This document shows, piece after piece, positions 49,701 through 62,945 of a stretch of DNA of 64,000 bases. This DNA is from Phalacrocorax aristotelis (lineage: Eukaryota; Chordata; Aves; Suliformes; Phalacrocoracidae). The translations under genes were made by a program, and so were the position numbers. Every line of letters begins with the position of its first letter. The stretch's first letter is position 1. The notes under the pieces are model-generated. The model saw only the letters and a list, made by a program, of their open reading frames with translations, was not told the origin of the DNA and did no database searches. The DNA is taken from contig NC_134276.1 in assembly GCF_949628215.1 (NCBI RefSeq), positions 103,473,256 through 103,537,255 on the forward strand. Reading direction: 5' to 3'.

Positions 49701-52700
49701 GAAGTCCTTCCTATACAGGCTCTGTCCTTTAGCCTTGAACCTTATGGAGTAAGAGAAACCCTTATGCCTTCTGGGGGGGCGAACAGGAGGGGAGCAATGA
49801 AAGCTGAAAAGGATTGACCCCTCTGAAAAATCACGCTGTTGTTATTTAGAGGCACAAACACTGTCTTATAAAATTCATGCTGTACACCCAAGTTTCATAA
49901 CATTGGCTTCTTCATATGTAAAACATGCCAAATCCTGTATGACATAAGAAGGGTTTTCAGTGGCAACACAGCTGCTGGGAGAGGATTAATCATTTCACAC
50001 AACTTCTGGTGGGTAACATGATGATGACATGTCCAGCAGGGGAGGATCTGACCGACCATCCTCAGTTACCTCCTTTGGAGGTAACCGTTTTATGACCAAA
50101 CACAACATCTGAGGAAGATGAGCCAGCGTAGCAAGGAGTGCTCAGTAGCATCTGGCAGGTAATAATAGCAGGGCATGACTGTGGTTTGCTCTTTTTGAAG
50201 AAAATGAGCAAGCAACCCAGGGAGGAAAACACACAAGTCAAGGATACATTTTTGCGGCTGATTTGCCTTTCTCATGATTGATGTTGAAACAGATTGTAAT
50301 TTCTAAGATGAGGACTTATTATAAAAGATCATCTTCCTTGGAATGTCTCTAAAAGTAAGAACGTTTCAATTCAAACAATTCCAGGAGGAAACAGCAACAC
50401 AGTTCTCCTGTGGACATGTAGACAGTGCCAATAATGCTTATATTATTTCTGTTTTCAGATACAGAATTGCAGACTGCCGTCTTGACCAGGCAAGGAGAAA
50501 GCTAATGAAAGCATGGGCTTGAAGACAAAAAAAATCTAACAGGCAGCTGTTGCTCCTGCAGAACACATTTCCTCTTCCCACTGGAGCACCTCAGAGCTTG
50601 TCAAGAGGGAATGGTAATTTCCCAGCTAAAGGCAACTGTCACCCTTTGTTGGGTGACTTGTCAGCTTTGGCCCTGAGGTAGATCAGAAGGTATAGGGGTG
50701 CAATGTAGTAACCATACAAATGGGCTTAGCTTAGACATCACTTGCTCCCTGGAAACACCCCCTTTTCTCAGCATAGTCCTTGTACCAAAGGCAACTGGCA
50801 CGACAGCCGATGCTCCCTCCGAGCTTTGTGCCAGTTGTAAACTCTCTAGTCTGGCCAATATGAGTGCTTTTCTTCAGCATTTCGTTTGGTTGAACTGCTG
50901 AGATCTGTCCTAATGCCTGTAGTAAGATCAATGCACCTGTTTTTAGGGGGTGGTATCCTGACACAACAACAAACACTCTAGCAATATCACCCCATTGCTA
51001 CACAGCATCTGGCTTTTGACCTTAGTTACATGGTACTGACACTTAAACCATCTTCTGGCTTGCCATGTTGGAACTTTTTACATTGTGTGATGAGACTAGC
51101 AGCTTGTGAGCGAGGAGATGGGCTGAAGGAGAGGAAACAGGGAGCCCCTTTGAAAAAAAAAAATCATAACTGCTTAAAAAGCCAGTAAAAAGGAAAGTCT
51201 GCAGGGACAGCAGCAAAGGGGAAGGTGAGCTTTGGTTCCTCTCTGAGGGCTAGGACTGGAGTTTAGCAGAATCTGCTCCAGAGGCTGCGTTCCCTAGTTG
51301 GAGAGAGGCTAAAGTTAAAAGGCATTTGCTGGTTATGCAGCAATGTGCTTTGCAGTGTCCCTGGCAGCTGTGTTCCAGCTGTGCCTCCCAGGGACAAGAG
51401 GTACTGTGACCCACCCATGACCACCACTTCGGATCAGGCACAGACAGGCCCACGCCTGCACCCCTCTGACTTCACTGCATAACCACCTTCACAGGTAGCC
51501 ACCTGCCCAACTTGCCATATTGAGCCACAGCCAAAACTCAGGCACCCAAGCCCATTCCAGAAACTTGGTTTCAGCTTTTTTCTGTCCTTGTAATTTCAGA
51601 TGCCCAGCTAATGAACCCTGTGCTGCAGGCACATTTTCTGTGTGCTCAGCAACCCTCTTTATTTCATAAAAAGAGAGTTTGATGCTCATAGTTCAGCATT
51701 TTCCTGTGGCAGCAGCCCGAAAATCGACATCTAAGTATCAGCCTTGCAATTGCTAAAGTTAAAGATATTAGAATAGAACTGCCTTTTAGATCCATCAATT
51801 TAAAATAATTATGGGTTCACTGAGGAAATCATTCAGTGGAACACTGTGGATTGACTGGAATAGGCATACTGGTTTGAACTTGTTGACTTGACCTTTCAGT
51901 CAGACAACAAAGAGCTTGTGTTGAAGTAGCTAGTTATTGTGCTCATCAGGGAAACTGATTTCTCCCTTACAAGTGCATACATATTTGTCTGTGTAGAGCT
52001 CGATGGAAGATTTAAAACAGCTGCCTACTTGCAAGCTTGATGAGCATATTCATAAGGAAAATGCTTATCATAACAAAATACCCAAACTAGCCCCAAGCAG
52101 GTACTGGCTATTCCAGTTGAAATTACTATAGTAAGCCTAGCATCACAAATATCCTTCTCAATAAAATTACCCTCTAAGTCTGAAGGGGTGTAAGAAGATC
52201 TAGAGCATTTGCGTGTGAATGTGCAAAATACCAGTTTTTAAACAGCTGACACAGTTGTAAAGTAAATCTTGAAATGGGGCTCAGAGAAATCCACTAGAAA
52301 ATCTGTCAACAAGGCTTGTCTGAAACTGGAAACAGCCCTGCAATGAATCTGAGTCCTGGGACTAAACCTTGCATTTCCATGTATGTGGCAGTTAACTCTG
52401 GAACCTAACAATGAAAATGCAAATATTGGCACTTTTCACTATTTACCTGCTTCTCATTTTAGTGGAAACATCCAATGTACAGACTCATTCCAGATGTATT
52501 GTCGTGCTTTCACAGTCAAAAAATCTCAGACTTTCTCTCCCTGCTAGGCTAAACATTCAGCTCCCCTCTGTGTGGCTATTTTCCGTACAGTATCCAGAAG
52601 CATGTTGAATACAAAACATGATGTGGGAACATTCAATTAATGCTATTAAATAAGACACAGAATCATGTTTCACGCTAATCATTTCCATAATCCAACAAAA

Positions 52701-55700
52701 GCATGCCCCATTTTTAATTTATCTGGAGGTGCCACCAAGTTTCCAGTCTGCTGCACCAGAACCATCCAAAATGTAGGTCAGGCTTGCCAAGTCCACTTCT
52801 GCATGAAACAAATTGTGTTCTTCCCCAGGGGTTGGGGGTACACATCCTCAGTGCCTCTCTCGTTGCCAGGGTACGACCAGTCTCCTGTGGCTCTTCCTGC
52901 TGGCTGGTGGCTGCTTCGCTCTGCTCTAGGGCTCTAGGGCTCCTTGATACCTTGGGTGAGAAGATGAATGGCAAGTTACCTCCCCGTGGTGCACAGGCCG
53001 TGTTTTGGTTACATCAGGCCCATGAGGGTGGCCAGCTCTCTCCAAACCCAAGGCCGACGGTACTGCACGTTGGAGGCTGGTCCATGTGACACAGTGGCAG
53101 TGACTCCAGTGCTCCCAGTTTGACAAGGGAAGGGCCATGGTGAGCAATCCTCCCAAAGGCTTGAGCACAAGCTAAAATTATAAAACCATACGGTCTAAAG
53201 CCCTGGGAGCAGGACGAGTTGTCTCAGGGGTGAGAGCTCCTCCCCAGCCTTGCTGCTGTTAGCAAGGAGAGACTGGGAGCTGGAGAAGAAAGGGCCAAGG
53301 GTGGGCAAGCACACCAGAGAGGCAGCTGTGTTTTGGACAGACTCAGTGGGAGTAAATTCAGAGGCTGGGGAAACAGCCAAGACAGAAAGAGGCTACAACA
53401 CCCAAAAGTATTATGAACAGGGTGTGAGATTTGCCCTTAGTCGCCATGCCAGGCAGCTTTGGCTTCTGTCAAGCTTTGGTGGGGACAAGGAAATCCACGG
53501 TTATGCCAGGCAGTCAGGAGATCCTGCATTAATTCACCAGAACAAATATGTGGTCTGTCCGAGGTTTTGATTGCTCCATCAAGAGTGACCGCACACCCCT
53601 TGGACAAAGCGCTGCTCAGATCGCTATGCTGCATGCAGCAAACCAGCCTCAGGTGGTTTCACTGCTTCCAGGGGTAACTTCCCAGGCTTGATAAAGGGAG
53701 GTTCACTCACGTTTTAATCCCTTTTCATGAAGCAAAGCATCTCCTGTATCTGATGCAGATTGTAATAACTGCCTTGTGAATGACATAATGTCCAGAGATG
53801 CCTGTTTCCCAAGATACAGTGTTATTAGGATAGATTTTCTTCACTGGTTGTGTAACGCAAATTAAACCAGAGTGACATGATAAGCATGGATGTCCTGAAA
53901 CTGATGTCAGCGCTAAGGCCTCAACCCCATGTCTTCCTAAAAGCTACATGAAGATGTTGAAGGCTTCAAAATTCCATCAAGTACAGATATAATGTTGAGG
54001 AGCTGCAAATCCCAGGTAAGACATTTAGCTATAAGGAATCATTAGACATCTCTCTTGCATGGTTGGGGAACTTTATGAACCACCCTGAAATTCCTTACCA
54101 TTGGCGGGGAGGATCTTTCCTCTTCTGACCCTTTTCTTGTCTCTGACTTACAGAAGTATTTGAGAAACGAGGACAGGAGAAAAATTCATGTGCAATTGTG
54201 AAATACTATATAATATAACATTAAATAAAGGGCCTCTATTGATACTGCCAGTGCAGAGACACATGCTAGCTAGAGGCAGTAACTCAACAGGCATGTGTGA
54301 TTTCCCATTGTTGACCACCAGAGGGGAAAAGCAAACATTTTGTGAAGCTTTGTTCTGCTGTAGATAAATCCAGCATTAGACAGGTGCAATAGCCCAGTGT
54401 TTTCCACAGACCATCTGCCAGCGTATCTTCTGGACTTTCATACATCCATGTCAAGCTCCTACTTAAGAGTGCCCCAGAGCTCATGCACTTCCCAAGACTA
54501 TTGGCAGCTTGATATGGCTTTGTAGGCTATGAATTCCTGCTCTGGAAACTGCAGCTTTAGGTACTTCAGAACTGGACATAAACTGCATTAACTCTGCAAC
54601 AGTCAAGTGCAACGTCAATGAGCTTCATACATTATGCATGCAGTCAGGGACAACGTGGTGGACACAGCCCAATGATCTAGGGTTTGTATTGCATGCTCCC
54701 AAGCCAGTGTTCAAATTAAAATCCTAAACTTGGCCCTTTGTTGGTTTTTTGGTTGGTAGCTTATATTAATTTTAAAGAGGAAGTCTTTTCTAGTCCTAAG
54801 CAGCAAGTGTACTTGCTAATTTTGGTCATCATAAATGCTTAAACTGGCTAGAAAGCAGAATGTCTAAGCTATGGATTTTTTTTTAATGTTGGCTTTGACC
54901 CAAAACCAGATCAAATTCAGAAATATGAGCAATTTTCCACAATCTGTGGAATTCCAAGAAAGTTTAATTTGAAAACAACAGTCCCAAACAAAGTCTGCCC
55001 AGCAGCTCACAGTCCTATAAGATGAAACGAAAAACTTTAGGCACCAAGATTTTTCAGAGAGCTCAGGAGAATCCCAGCTCGGCTAGACCCATAGAGGTGC
55101 AACCGCCTGCAGCTGTGGTCCAGGTGCTACCGAAGATGTTATGATTTTCCTGGCAGTTGTTGTGGATTTCCAGGCTGCAAGCCCAGGAGGACACCAGGGC
55201 AATGTGCCGTGAATCTAGCCCAGGTTCTTCCCTGTGTACTGTGCACTGTGTGGGATAATAAGCTCACTGAAGCTCCTTGTTTTGGACAAAATGTTCCTTA
55301 TTCAGTGAGTCGGCAACATCACACTGTTTCCATTTTGAGCTTGTGCTGTTGAGCTGGAAAGTTCAGTGCAGCTGCACAAGTTGGGAGAAGCCAATGGGAC
55401 AGACAGCTCTGAAGATGGTGCAGAAGGGAAAAAGAATGAAAATTAAGAGGGATGGGAATTCAGGGAAAGTCCCAAGTTGAACAAGCAACTAATCTGTCAG
55501 AATCCATGAAGCAGGTGACTTGCTACACATGTCCCATGCAGTCTGGTGTGACATTGGAAGAAATACTGAGATTTTTCTTCTACTAACACTGTTCTGTTCT
55601 ATTCGTTACCATCAGCTTTTGGTCTGGAGTGTTCAAGTTTATCGAAAGAGAAGCTGTCCACATGTTGTCTCCTTTGCTGCCAAAGCAGGACTCCCTGCAG

Positions 55701-56375
55701 CCTTGGAAATGCAGTAGCACTTCTGAGGCAGCATGCTCAAGGGCCTCTGCTTCTAGACTTTCTAACTGATGATTAAATGGGGGTGAACCACACTGGGAGC
55801 AGTTTCCAATAAGGAAACAGATCATAGAGAAGCTTCAGAAAGTCTGAGACTCCTTAGGCTTACTCTGGCACGAGATCAGGGCTGTAATGGTAACTAGGTT
55901 CATAAGCGAAGGCAGGTTTTTATATATAAACTCATTGCAAGTTCTTCAAAAGTTTCTGGAAAAGAAATAATCTCATCTCTCGGATCATCCAGAGCAGGTG
56001 AATAAATAAATGATGAGCCTTCACAGCCGCCTTTGCAACATTTCTAGGTATTGGAGCATTGATTGTAAAGCTCTTCACTGATGGCCTTGACTGGCTAGGG
56101 GTTACAAATGCATCCTTAGGAGCTGCTTTTCATTACATGGCATGCCTTGTAGCAGATACCCATTTATAGAGCATCAAAAAGGATGAAAACTGCTGTGGGT
56201 TATTGCTGTCCGTGAATGCCCTTCATTTATAGGACGTTTGAATCATTTTTGTAGTGGCAAGAGCAATGGTGAGTCTAGCATGAACGTCAGAAGCGAAGCA
56301 CGCACTGTAAATATGAAAGTTGACTGCTTCTTTACCAAAAAGCTTTCCCAGAATTTTGTTGACATCACAAAATTT
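46798..56375. other. Intergenic region, no gene seen
   Basis: No exon, RNA gene or intact repeat recognised. Open frames are short and occur in several frames at once in GC-richer patches (48.7-49.2 kb, 52.7-53.6 kb). Confidence 0.4.
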
Positions 56376-56440
56376 TATACATGCATACGTATGGGTTGAC
56401 ATCTATATAGGAGCGTGTGCATGCATGTGTGCATATACGC
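56376..56440. repeat. Two alternating purine-pyrimidine tracts
   Basis: 18 bases (56376-56393) and 28 bases (56413-56440) alternate purine and pyrimidine without a break, built of TG, CA, TA and CG steps. Such tracts are prone to left-handed Z-DNA and to slippage. Confidence 0.65.
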
Positions 56441-58864
56441 CTCTGTTGCTGCAATCCTATGCCTAATAAATCACTATGGCCCTATAAAACCTCAATTACT
56501 AATGTGTTTAAAATAAAGTATGAATGTATATTTATAACAATGTGTAATATTTTATATAACACTTGAGAACAGATGTCCAGAGAGCAGCAAAATTTTAATT
56601 AAGGTTTTTCATTGCTTTTCCTAAGAAGCCAAATCAAAGTCCCACTGAAAGACAGGAGTGAGACATTAAAAAAAAACCCCACACAGTGACAAATGTTTAC
56701 ATGTATTTTATAACTCACTCTGTAAAGGACACCTGTGGTTCATCTAGTGCAAAAAAACCATGACTATGGGGTATGAGGCTTTTTTCTATGTACGTTTCTG
56801 TAATGATCATGCCGTGAGGAGTATGAAAAAAACCTCCAGTGCCCTGAATTTCTCTTAGCATTTGTCCCATGATTTATCAGCACTTTATAAAGGGGTATTT
56901 TAGAGCAGAGAAGGCAGCAGCAACAAGCTGTGTGTTGCTGAAGCCACTAGTGCTGGTCTAGAAACCCAGTGTCCCAGGGTAACACCATCTGGAAGGGTAA
57001 GGCCACACTCCAGGCAGAGGTGCAACAACTGTTGATAAAGACAGATCCAAACGAGCTTTAAAGCAGTACGCGCGGCTGCTGGTAAGAGTGTGGCCATGAC
57101 ACCACAGAGTGTGGCATGGCTTGGACAGCTGGGCAATTGCTCAGTGCTGTAGGCAGGATTTGCAGTGATGCCATTTCTACACTCTAGTGGAAGCCGCGAT
57201 AGTTGTTTAAAGCAGACTAGAAAAACATGAACATAACTGCAAAAATTTGTTTGACCTCTGGGTTGACACATTTTTAAGCGTGTCTCTCAGCAACTATAAC
57301 TCTGCTGGCTGAGGACCTCACAAGTTTTATTGAATTTAAATACATCTTTGGAAACAAGAAAGATTCATACCTGGATTACAAAGGAGTACCCAAAGCAAAA
57401 AAGATTCAGGTAGTTGCCCAACATCCCACAAGATGTCCCTGAGTGCACTGGACACAGGCTAATGCCTTCCCCACAGTGCCAGCTTCTTGCCCTCGTGAGC
57501 TTACCACATCAGAGCAGAGGTGGGAGACAGTGGACTCCTCTTGCACATGAAAAGGAAGATTTTCCTGACTTTAAAGGAATTACCAAGATGCTCTTAGAGG
57601 CTAGAATTAGGGTGTTTCCCAGAGATCAAGCCTCCCCAGCACCAGGTGCTGGAGGCCACACTTAGGGTCTTTTCTGCATATTAGAACAACTCCCCTGTCA
57701 CTCTTGTTTGAAAATATGTGACGGGGAGGTTATCTCCAGACCCTTGCACCTTCTACCCCACCCATACTCGGAGTCTGGGAGCTCTCCTGGTTTCATGTGG
57801 CTGGGGAAGCCCCGTGGGATTGACACTGGAGACAGGACACAGCAAAAGACAAACAACCAGACTGTTTCGGCATGCCTTTTCCTTCTATATTGAAGGAGAT
57901 CCAGACTGCCCCTGAGCCAGGCTCCCCAGGAGAGTCATCAGCCTGCTCAGGGTGGAGTGGTATAGCACAGGAATCATTTGTTTGCTGTCCTCCTAGTGCG
58001 ATGATTACTGCGTGCTATCAGGAGACCATGCACTAGGTGATGTAAGTGCCTTCCCGTACAGGATCTGTTTCTTCGCAGCCTGTCTCCTCTTGGGCTGAAC
58101 AGCGCTGAGGTGGGTCAGACGCCACTGAGCTGGCCTGGTTCTGCAAATTCTCAGCCCTGATGGAAATGCATATAGCAGATAACCTGGCAGACATCCCCAT
58201 CTAATCTGCCCCGGTGGAAAAAAGATATTATTTTTCACTCTGCTGCGTTCACTTGAAAGCTTTTTTTTATGTAAACATTGGTTTTGCCTGACTAATGTAA
58301 GTGGCCTAATTATAGCCTGTTTCTGAATAGGCTTAGAATTGCTGGTCATTCCAGGCTACTCATAAGGCAGCACTGTGTTAAAATATTCCGCTTGATTCAT
58401 TTCATTCAGTATCTCAAAGGAAACTTCACAGAAAAAAAATGCTGTGAAATCAGTAGTAAGATGTTCACTCTTGATTCTAATTACTCTCCATGGTTATTTT
58501 TAAGCAGTATTAGATATGATTAAGTGCATGATCAGTAGACAGACCTGTTTTTATACATTGCACTTAATATTCAGAGAAGGCTGCTGTGACGCATACCTCA
58601 CAACGTGAGTAATGTGGTGGAAATCAACTAACAGGTGAAAAAACACGCTGGTACATGAAACACTATCTGAAAAGGGCACTCAGTTCTTCCATGGGATCTC
58701 ACTCATTAAACAACAAAAGGAAAGTCACACAGATGAAGGCTGAACCATTCATTTGGAAAGTTTTAATTTCTTCCCTAAGGGAAGCTATAGTTTTAAAGTA
58801 TATACTATCTACAGTGTTAAAAATCCCTCTTTTTTTGGCCTAAAGCATATTTCAACAGTACATC
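56441..58864. other. Intergenic region, no gene seen
   Basis: AT-rich to 56.9 kb, then mixed. The minus-strand frame at 56900-57271 (123 codons) has no recognisable motif. Confidence 0.4.
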
Positions 58865-59117
58865 TTATATGCTAAATGCTCTGCAGATAGGTGCTTACTG
58901 CTGTGAGGGAAGTTAACCTCAGAACTTTTCCGGGATGTGGAAGGTTGTTACTCCCATTTTACAGGTAGGAACCCTGTTGGACAAAGAAGTTGAAGACCAC
59001 TCAGGGTCATGCTGGAAATCTATAGTGCAGGCAGGAGCAGAACACTGGTTCCCAAAGCACAGATCCAGCAAAGTTGGAGCAGAACACCGGTTCCCGAAGT
59101 GGAGATCCAGTGGAATT
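58865..59117 (-). mobile_element. Old MIR SINE copy, minus orientation
   Basis: On the plus strand, TGCTAAATGCTCTGCA, CCCATTTTACAGGTAGGAA, GAAGTTGAAGACC and CAGGGTCATGC follow the order of a reversed MIR (GTGCTAAGCGCTTTACA, CCATTTTACAGATGAGGAA, GAGGTTAAGTGACTTG, CAAGGTCACAC). MIR is an ancient amniote tRNA-derived SINE. The tRNA-like end carries a 42-base duplication. Confidence 0.7.
59034..59117. repeat. Two-copy 42-base tandem duplication inside the MIR
   Basis: Unit GGAGCAGAACACTGGTTCCC... at 59034-59075 is repeated at 59076-59117 with a few substitutions (CTGG to CCGG, CCAAAGCAC to CCGAAGTGG). It is a local tandem duplication that arose after MIR insertion. Confidence 0.8.
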
Positions 59118-60920
59118 TTAAAGTTCAAAATACAGTGTTCAGAAGCGTAAGTTAGGAAAACACTGACAGATCTGCTAAGGTGTCTGACGCACCGTAGCAT
59201 TATGAAGATGTGCTGTCAGACGTTCTCATCAAGGCTTTGGCTGCCTCTGTCCTGTCTCAAGGTCCCTAAAAAACAGCAAACTGCCACCTTTAAGCACACT
59301 ACAGTGCCCTAAGGGTATGGACAGCATCCACTTCCAGCACAACCAGTGCTGCAGCTGCGATTTCCAGGATGGCTGCACCTCAGCAGCTCCCTCATGGGGC
59401 TCAGAGAGGGCATCCGTGGTGTGGCCCTTTTCAGTGAGATGAGAAAAGATGGGCCAGAGAATAAAGGAAACAGGACAGTCCTGTCACTGTACTGGAGCCA
59501 AGGTTTATGAACGCAGAGATCATTGACTGCATAGTTCTGTCCAAAGCAGTCTTTTCTGCAAACTATTGTTTTTAAGTGGGACCTAAAGTCTTTCTTTTCT
59601 GTTTTTCAACTTCTGCAGTGTTTGCACCTGTTCTGAGAAATGGGCTGCTTTATGAAATGGGCAACTTCCAGACTTGTGCACAACCAGCTTCACTTCCAAA
59701 CTCCTCTCCACTACTTTTCCTCCTTCCTCACCTGGCAAGTTAAGTTTCTGAGACAAGAGTGAATCTAACTAGTCACGCTGCCAAGCAAGCCTTTTGCTTA
59801 ACTACTAAGAAGGTGACAGGCACCTCCTGACATCCTAAAGGTGTTGTCCCTTCCAGACCACTTTCCTCTTTTTATAATTTTCTTATTCCTCCTTCTTTTC
59901 TTTAGGACATGCTCTTCTCTGTGAGTTGCAGTCATTCCTGGTCGGTGCTGTTTGTGTACCTGGAAATCAGCTCTACGGCATGTCTGCAACGAGCCTTCCC
60001 TTCCAAGATGCATGCAATACACTGTGCTCGCATTGTAGTCAATTTGAATGTGATCTATGGCTTTTTGTCTGGATTTCCCAGACATTTGGCATCTTGGCAG
60101 GTTATCTGTGAAAATTACTATCTTTCAGGTGGAGTTATTAGATCTGACAATGTACCAAAAGTGAGTGACATCAGACATCATGAGGACTGTGAGAGACACA
60201 TTCAGACCACATCCACGGTGACCAGATGTGTCTGCAAGGAATATGTACGGCCTTGCCCGGTTATCACCTCAGGCGTTGAAGAGATCATTGGTGCTGACGT
60301 GTTTGATGTTTGGAGAGAGAGAGGATTATAATTTCTCTGGCAGAAACAGGCCATGTTCATTCAGTGAGAAAAAAAAGTGGCACTTCCCCATGCCTAGAAA
60401 TCTGAATGCTTGAAGAAAAGTGCATTCAACCGGACCTGCACACAAGCTAGCATCCATCGACTGTCATGTTGGGGTGGAACACTAGATGATCTAAAGCAAA
60501 ATCCCCGCTTCCCCCCTCAGATGCTCTGTGCACTCATTTCTGCATCTTTTCCTCTGAGCCTTGCTGCTAGTTCCCATCCCTCCAAAACATACGTTCCGTA
60601 TTTGCATGGCTTCAACTTTTCAAGTGCATGACACTTAACAAAACAAAACAAAAAAGAAAGAAAAAAGAAAAAACTGACAGCAGATGGTCTAATAGGACAA
60701 AGCTGAATTTGAGGATTAACCAGGCCATAATAAAAGCTGTCATTACAGGTTGTCATCATTGGTGAGTTATTTATTAGCTCTAAACAAACAGTGTTCCCTT
60801 CAGATACCAAATGTCAAATGTTTTAATATGTAGAAACCAAGTCTTCCTCTTCCAGCTGGTCCCATTTTGTCCTGCCAGCTGTACTGTCTCATCTTCTAAG
60901 ACCTGCCAAAGAGCCTAACA

Positions 60921-61060
60921 TTAACATACCTTATTATGCACATTATTTTGCCAAAAGAGGCCAGACGAGGCCAAATCATTCTGATAATAAGCCCGGCTGT
61001 CATTAAATACTATTATGCATGCTACTGTTAATCCTAAAACCTTTGTGGAATATTAATGAG
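60921..61060. promoter_or_regulatory. Possible conserved noncoding element (speculative)
   Basis: A repeat-free AT-rich stretch dense in homeodomain/POU-type words (TTATGCAC, TCATTAAATAC, TATTATGCATGC, ATTAATGAGG). Such composition is common in conserved developmental enhancers, but conservation cannot be judged from one sequence. Confidence 0.2.
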
Positions 61061-61387
61061 GGCATCCTTGGCATTTGCTGTAAGTATTCTGGAGCAAATG
61101 AGTTTGGCACTTACTAGATCTGTCCACAGTCCGAGGGGATCTGTTACTGTATCGGTCATTTCTGTAACTCAGGAAAAAAACATGAGGTGGCTGGTATGCA
61201 AAAGATTTCCAATTCTGGGAAGATTTCTTCCTCCTTTAAAAACCTTGCAGCTAAAGGAATAATGGTTTGGGGATTTGATTTGGATCCTTAGCAGTAAAGA
61301 CAGAGAGGACAAAGGAGGGAATTGCCCGAGGACGATCCAAATGTTTTATCCCTTTTTTGAAAACCTTTTTTAAGGTCAATTTGAAAT

Positions 61388-61441
61388 GAAAATGTCACTG
61401 TGAAATGAGAAGCTGAAAATGCCATTGTGAAAATAGAAGCT
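61388..61441. repeat. Two-copy 27-base tandem duplication
   Basis: Units at 61388-61414 and 61415-61441 (GAAAATGTCACTGTGAAATG... and GAAAATGCCATTGTGAAAAT...) differ at four positions. Confidence 0.75.
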
Positions 61442-62854
61442 GAAACATTTTTAATTCTCTGAATGCTTTTTTTTTCTTTTTTTCTTTTTTTTTAACTGAA
61501 ATAATGTATGATAGTTTGACCTGAAGTTGTGAACAGCTTTGGTTAATGTAGAACTACATTTTTCTGTGATTTTATTGCTTGGAAAAAAATAGCTACCTGC
61601 TGTAAGTGTTCTAACTTTTGGGGAGAGTACTTGACATTTATCTCAATGTTTTAAAGTTCCTTTGACCCAAGGTTTCAGCTATTATTGGAATCCTTTTATT
61701 TGTTTTCTTAAGTTATTTATACTTTTTAAATTCCATTATTTTTCCTTTTCCTGTCCACTTTCTGCAAGTCTTTTGGCAGTTTTTATATAGCATGATTTCA
61801 ACACAGCAGTAACATACAAAAATGGTGGGGAAAATGCCATAAGCTCTCTATTGTAACGTGACCATAAATTCAAGCCTTATATCTGTTACGGGTGGCCCCT
61901 TCTCAGGTTTCTAAAGGTTAAAGCCTCACTTGCTGTGATTAACTAGTCGGAATCTCAGCCAGCTGCACACTCTTTACCAGGGACCAACAAAAGCAGAGGT
62001 AGAAAGTTATTGCGGTCATTTTTTTTACCATGCCACAGAGAGGGAGTGAAAAAGAACACCCAAAAGGGATATATTTTCAACTCATAACATCTGGCTGGGA
62101 GGAGATTACATGTCTGTTAGAAAGACAGTTTTTGCCCCTGGAAGGGCAAAATCTTATTGTTTTAAGAATGTAGTGTTTGCTTTTTCTCCCTGCAGAAAAG
62201 CCTAAAAAATATGCGAGAAAGAAAGATAGAGGGTCCGTACACCTGGCTGTTCTGTCTGTCAGAAATCAGAGGGTTTTGCTCTGACCCTGCAGTGACCTGG
62301 GAGCTGCATTGCAGGTGACAGGTTGCCCTTCCAGGCTGCAGGGACAGTGGAGGCTTTGCAGGGAATCTTGCTGGGGCATGGCATGCTGCTGCGTGGCATT
62401 TGTGACATGTCTGTGTGCAGCTGGTCCATGGCCTGCCGCTTGGGGTAGCCTGTGCAATCTGGAAGATGGAGCTCCCTGATAGCACTGGGCATGGACCTTG
62501 AAAAAGAGCATGGGTTGGGAGCAAACTATATGACTTGACAGACTGGGGTAAACTTCTGTCCCTTGTCTGCCAACACCGAGTGCAACCACTCAAAGTTCAG
62601 CTCAAATGCCAAGAGACCCTGAGCAACATACCTATTCCTCTTACCTGCACTCTATTATTATTTTTTTGGCAGTAGCTAGTATTTGGTTCAGATTTCTCAG
62701 CTTTCAGTACTTGAGCAGCCAGTACTATGGAAAGTAATTTAACATTTTTTCCCTGACCCTTTTGTCAAGCTGTCACTTTAAGTCATTTATTTCAGTTCGT
62801 GCAGAGACTGCCCATCCCAGAAGCTATGCCTGGGGCTGTTTCTAGGCTATAATA

Positions 62855-62945
62855 TTGACCTAAGGTGCAGGATTGGGCAAATCACATCACCTCTCTGCAT
62901 TTCATGATCTCCTACATATTCAAGGACACTGTGAATGGGAGAAAA
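62855..62945 (+). mobile_element. Old MIR SINE fragment, plus orientation
   Basis: GGGCAAATCACATCACCTCTCTGCATTTC matches the MIR core GGGCAAGTCACTTAACCTCTCTGxGCCTC in order, preceded by a TTGACC equivalent of TGTGACCTT. The borders are approximate. Confidence 0.62.

Larger units (their letters stand above)
59118..62854. other. Intergenic region, no gene seen
   Basis: Contains the open frame 59909-60331 (140 codons, no recognised motif), poly-T/CT-rich sequence at about 61468-61495, and GC-richer sequence at 62.2-62.6 kb with three overlapping minus-strand frames. None is supported as a gene. Confidence 0.4.

Noticed and set aside
59909-60331. 140-codon plus-strand open frame
   Set aside because: No motif recognised; overlapping frames are open on the other strand as well, pointing to chance.
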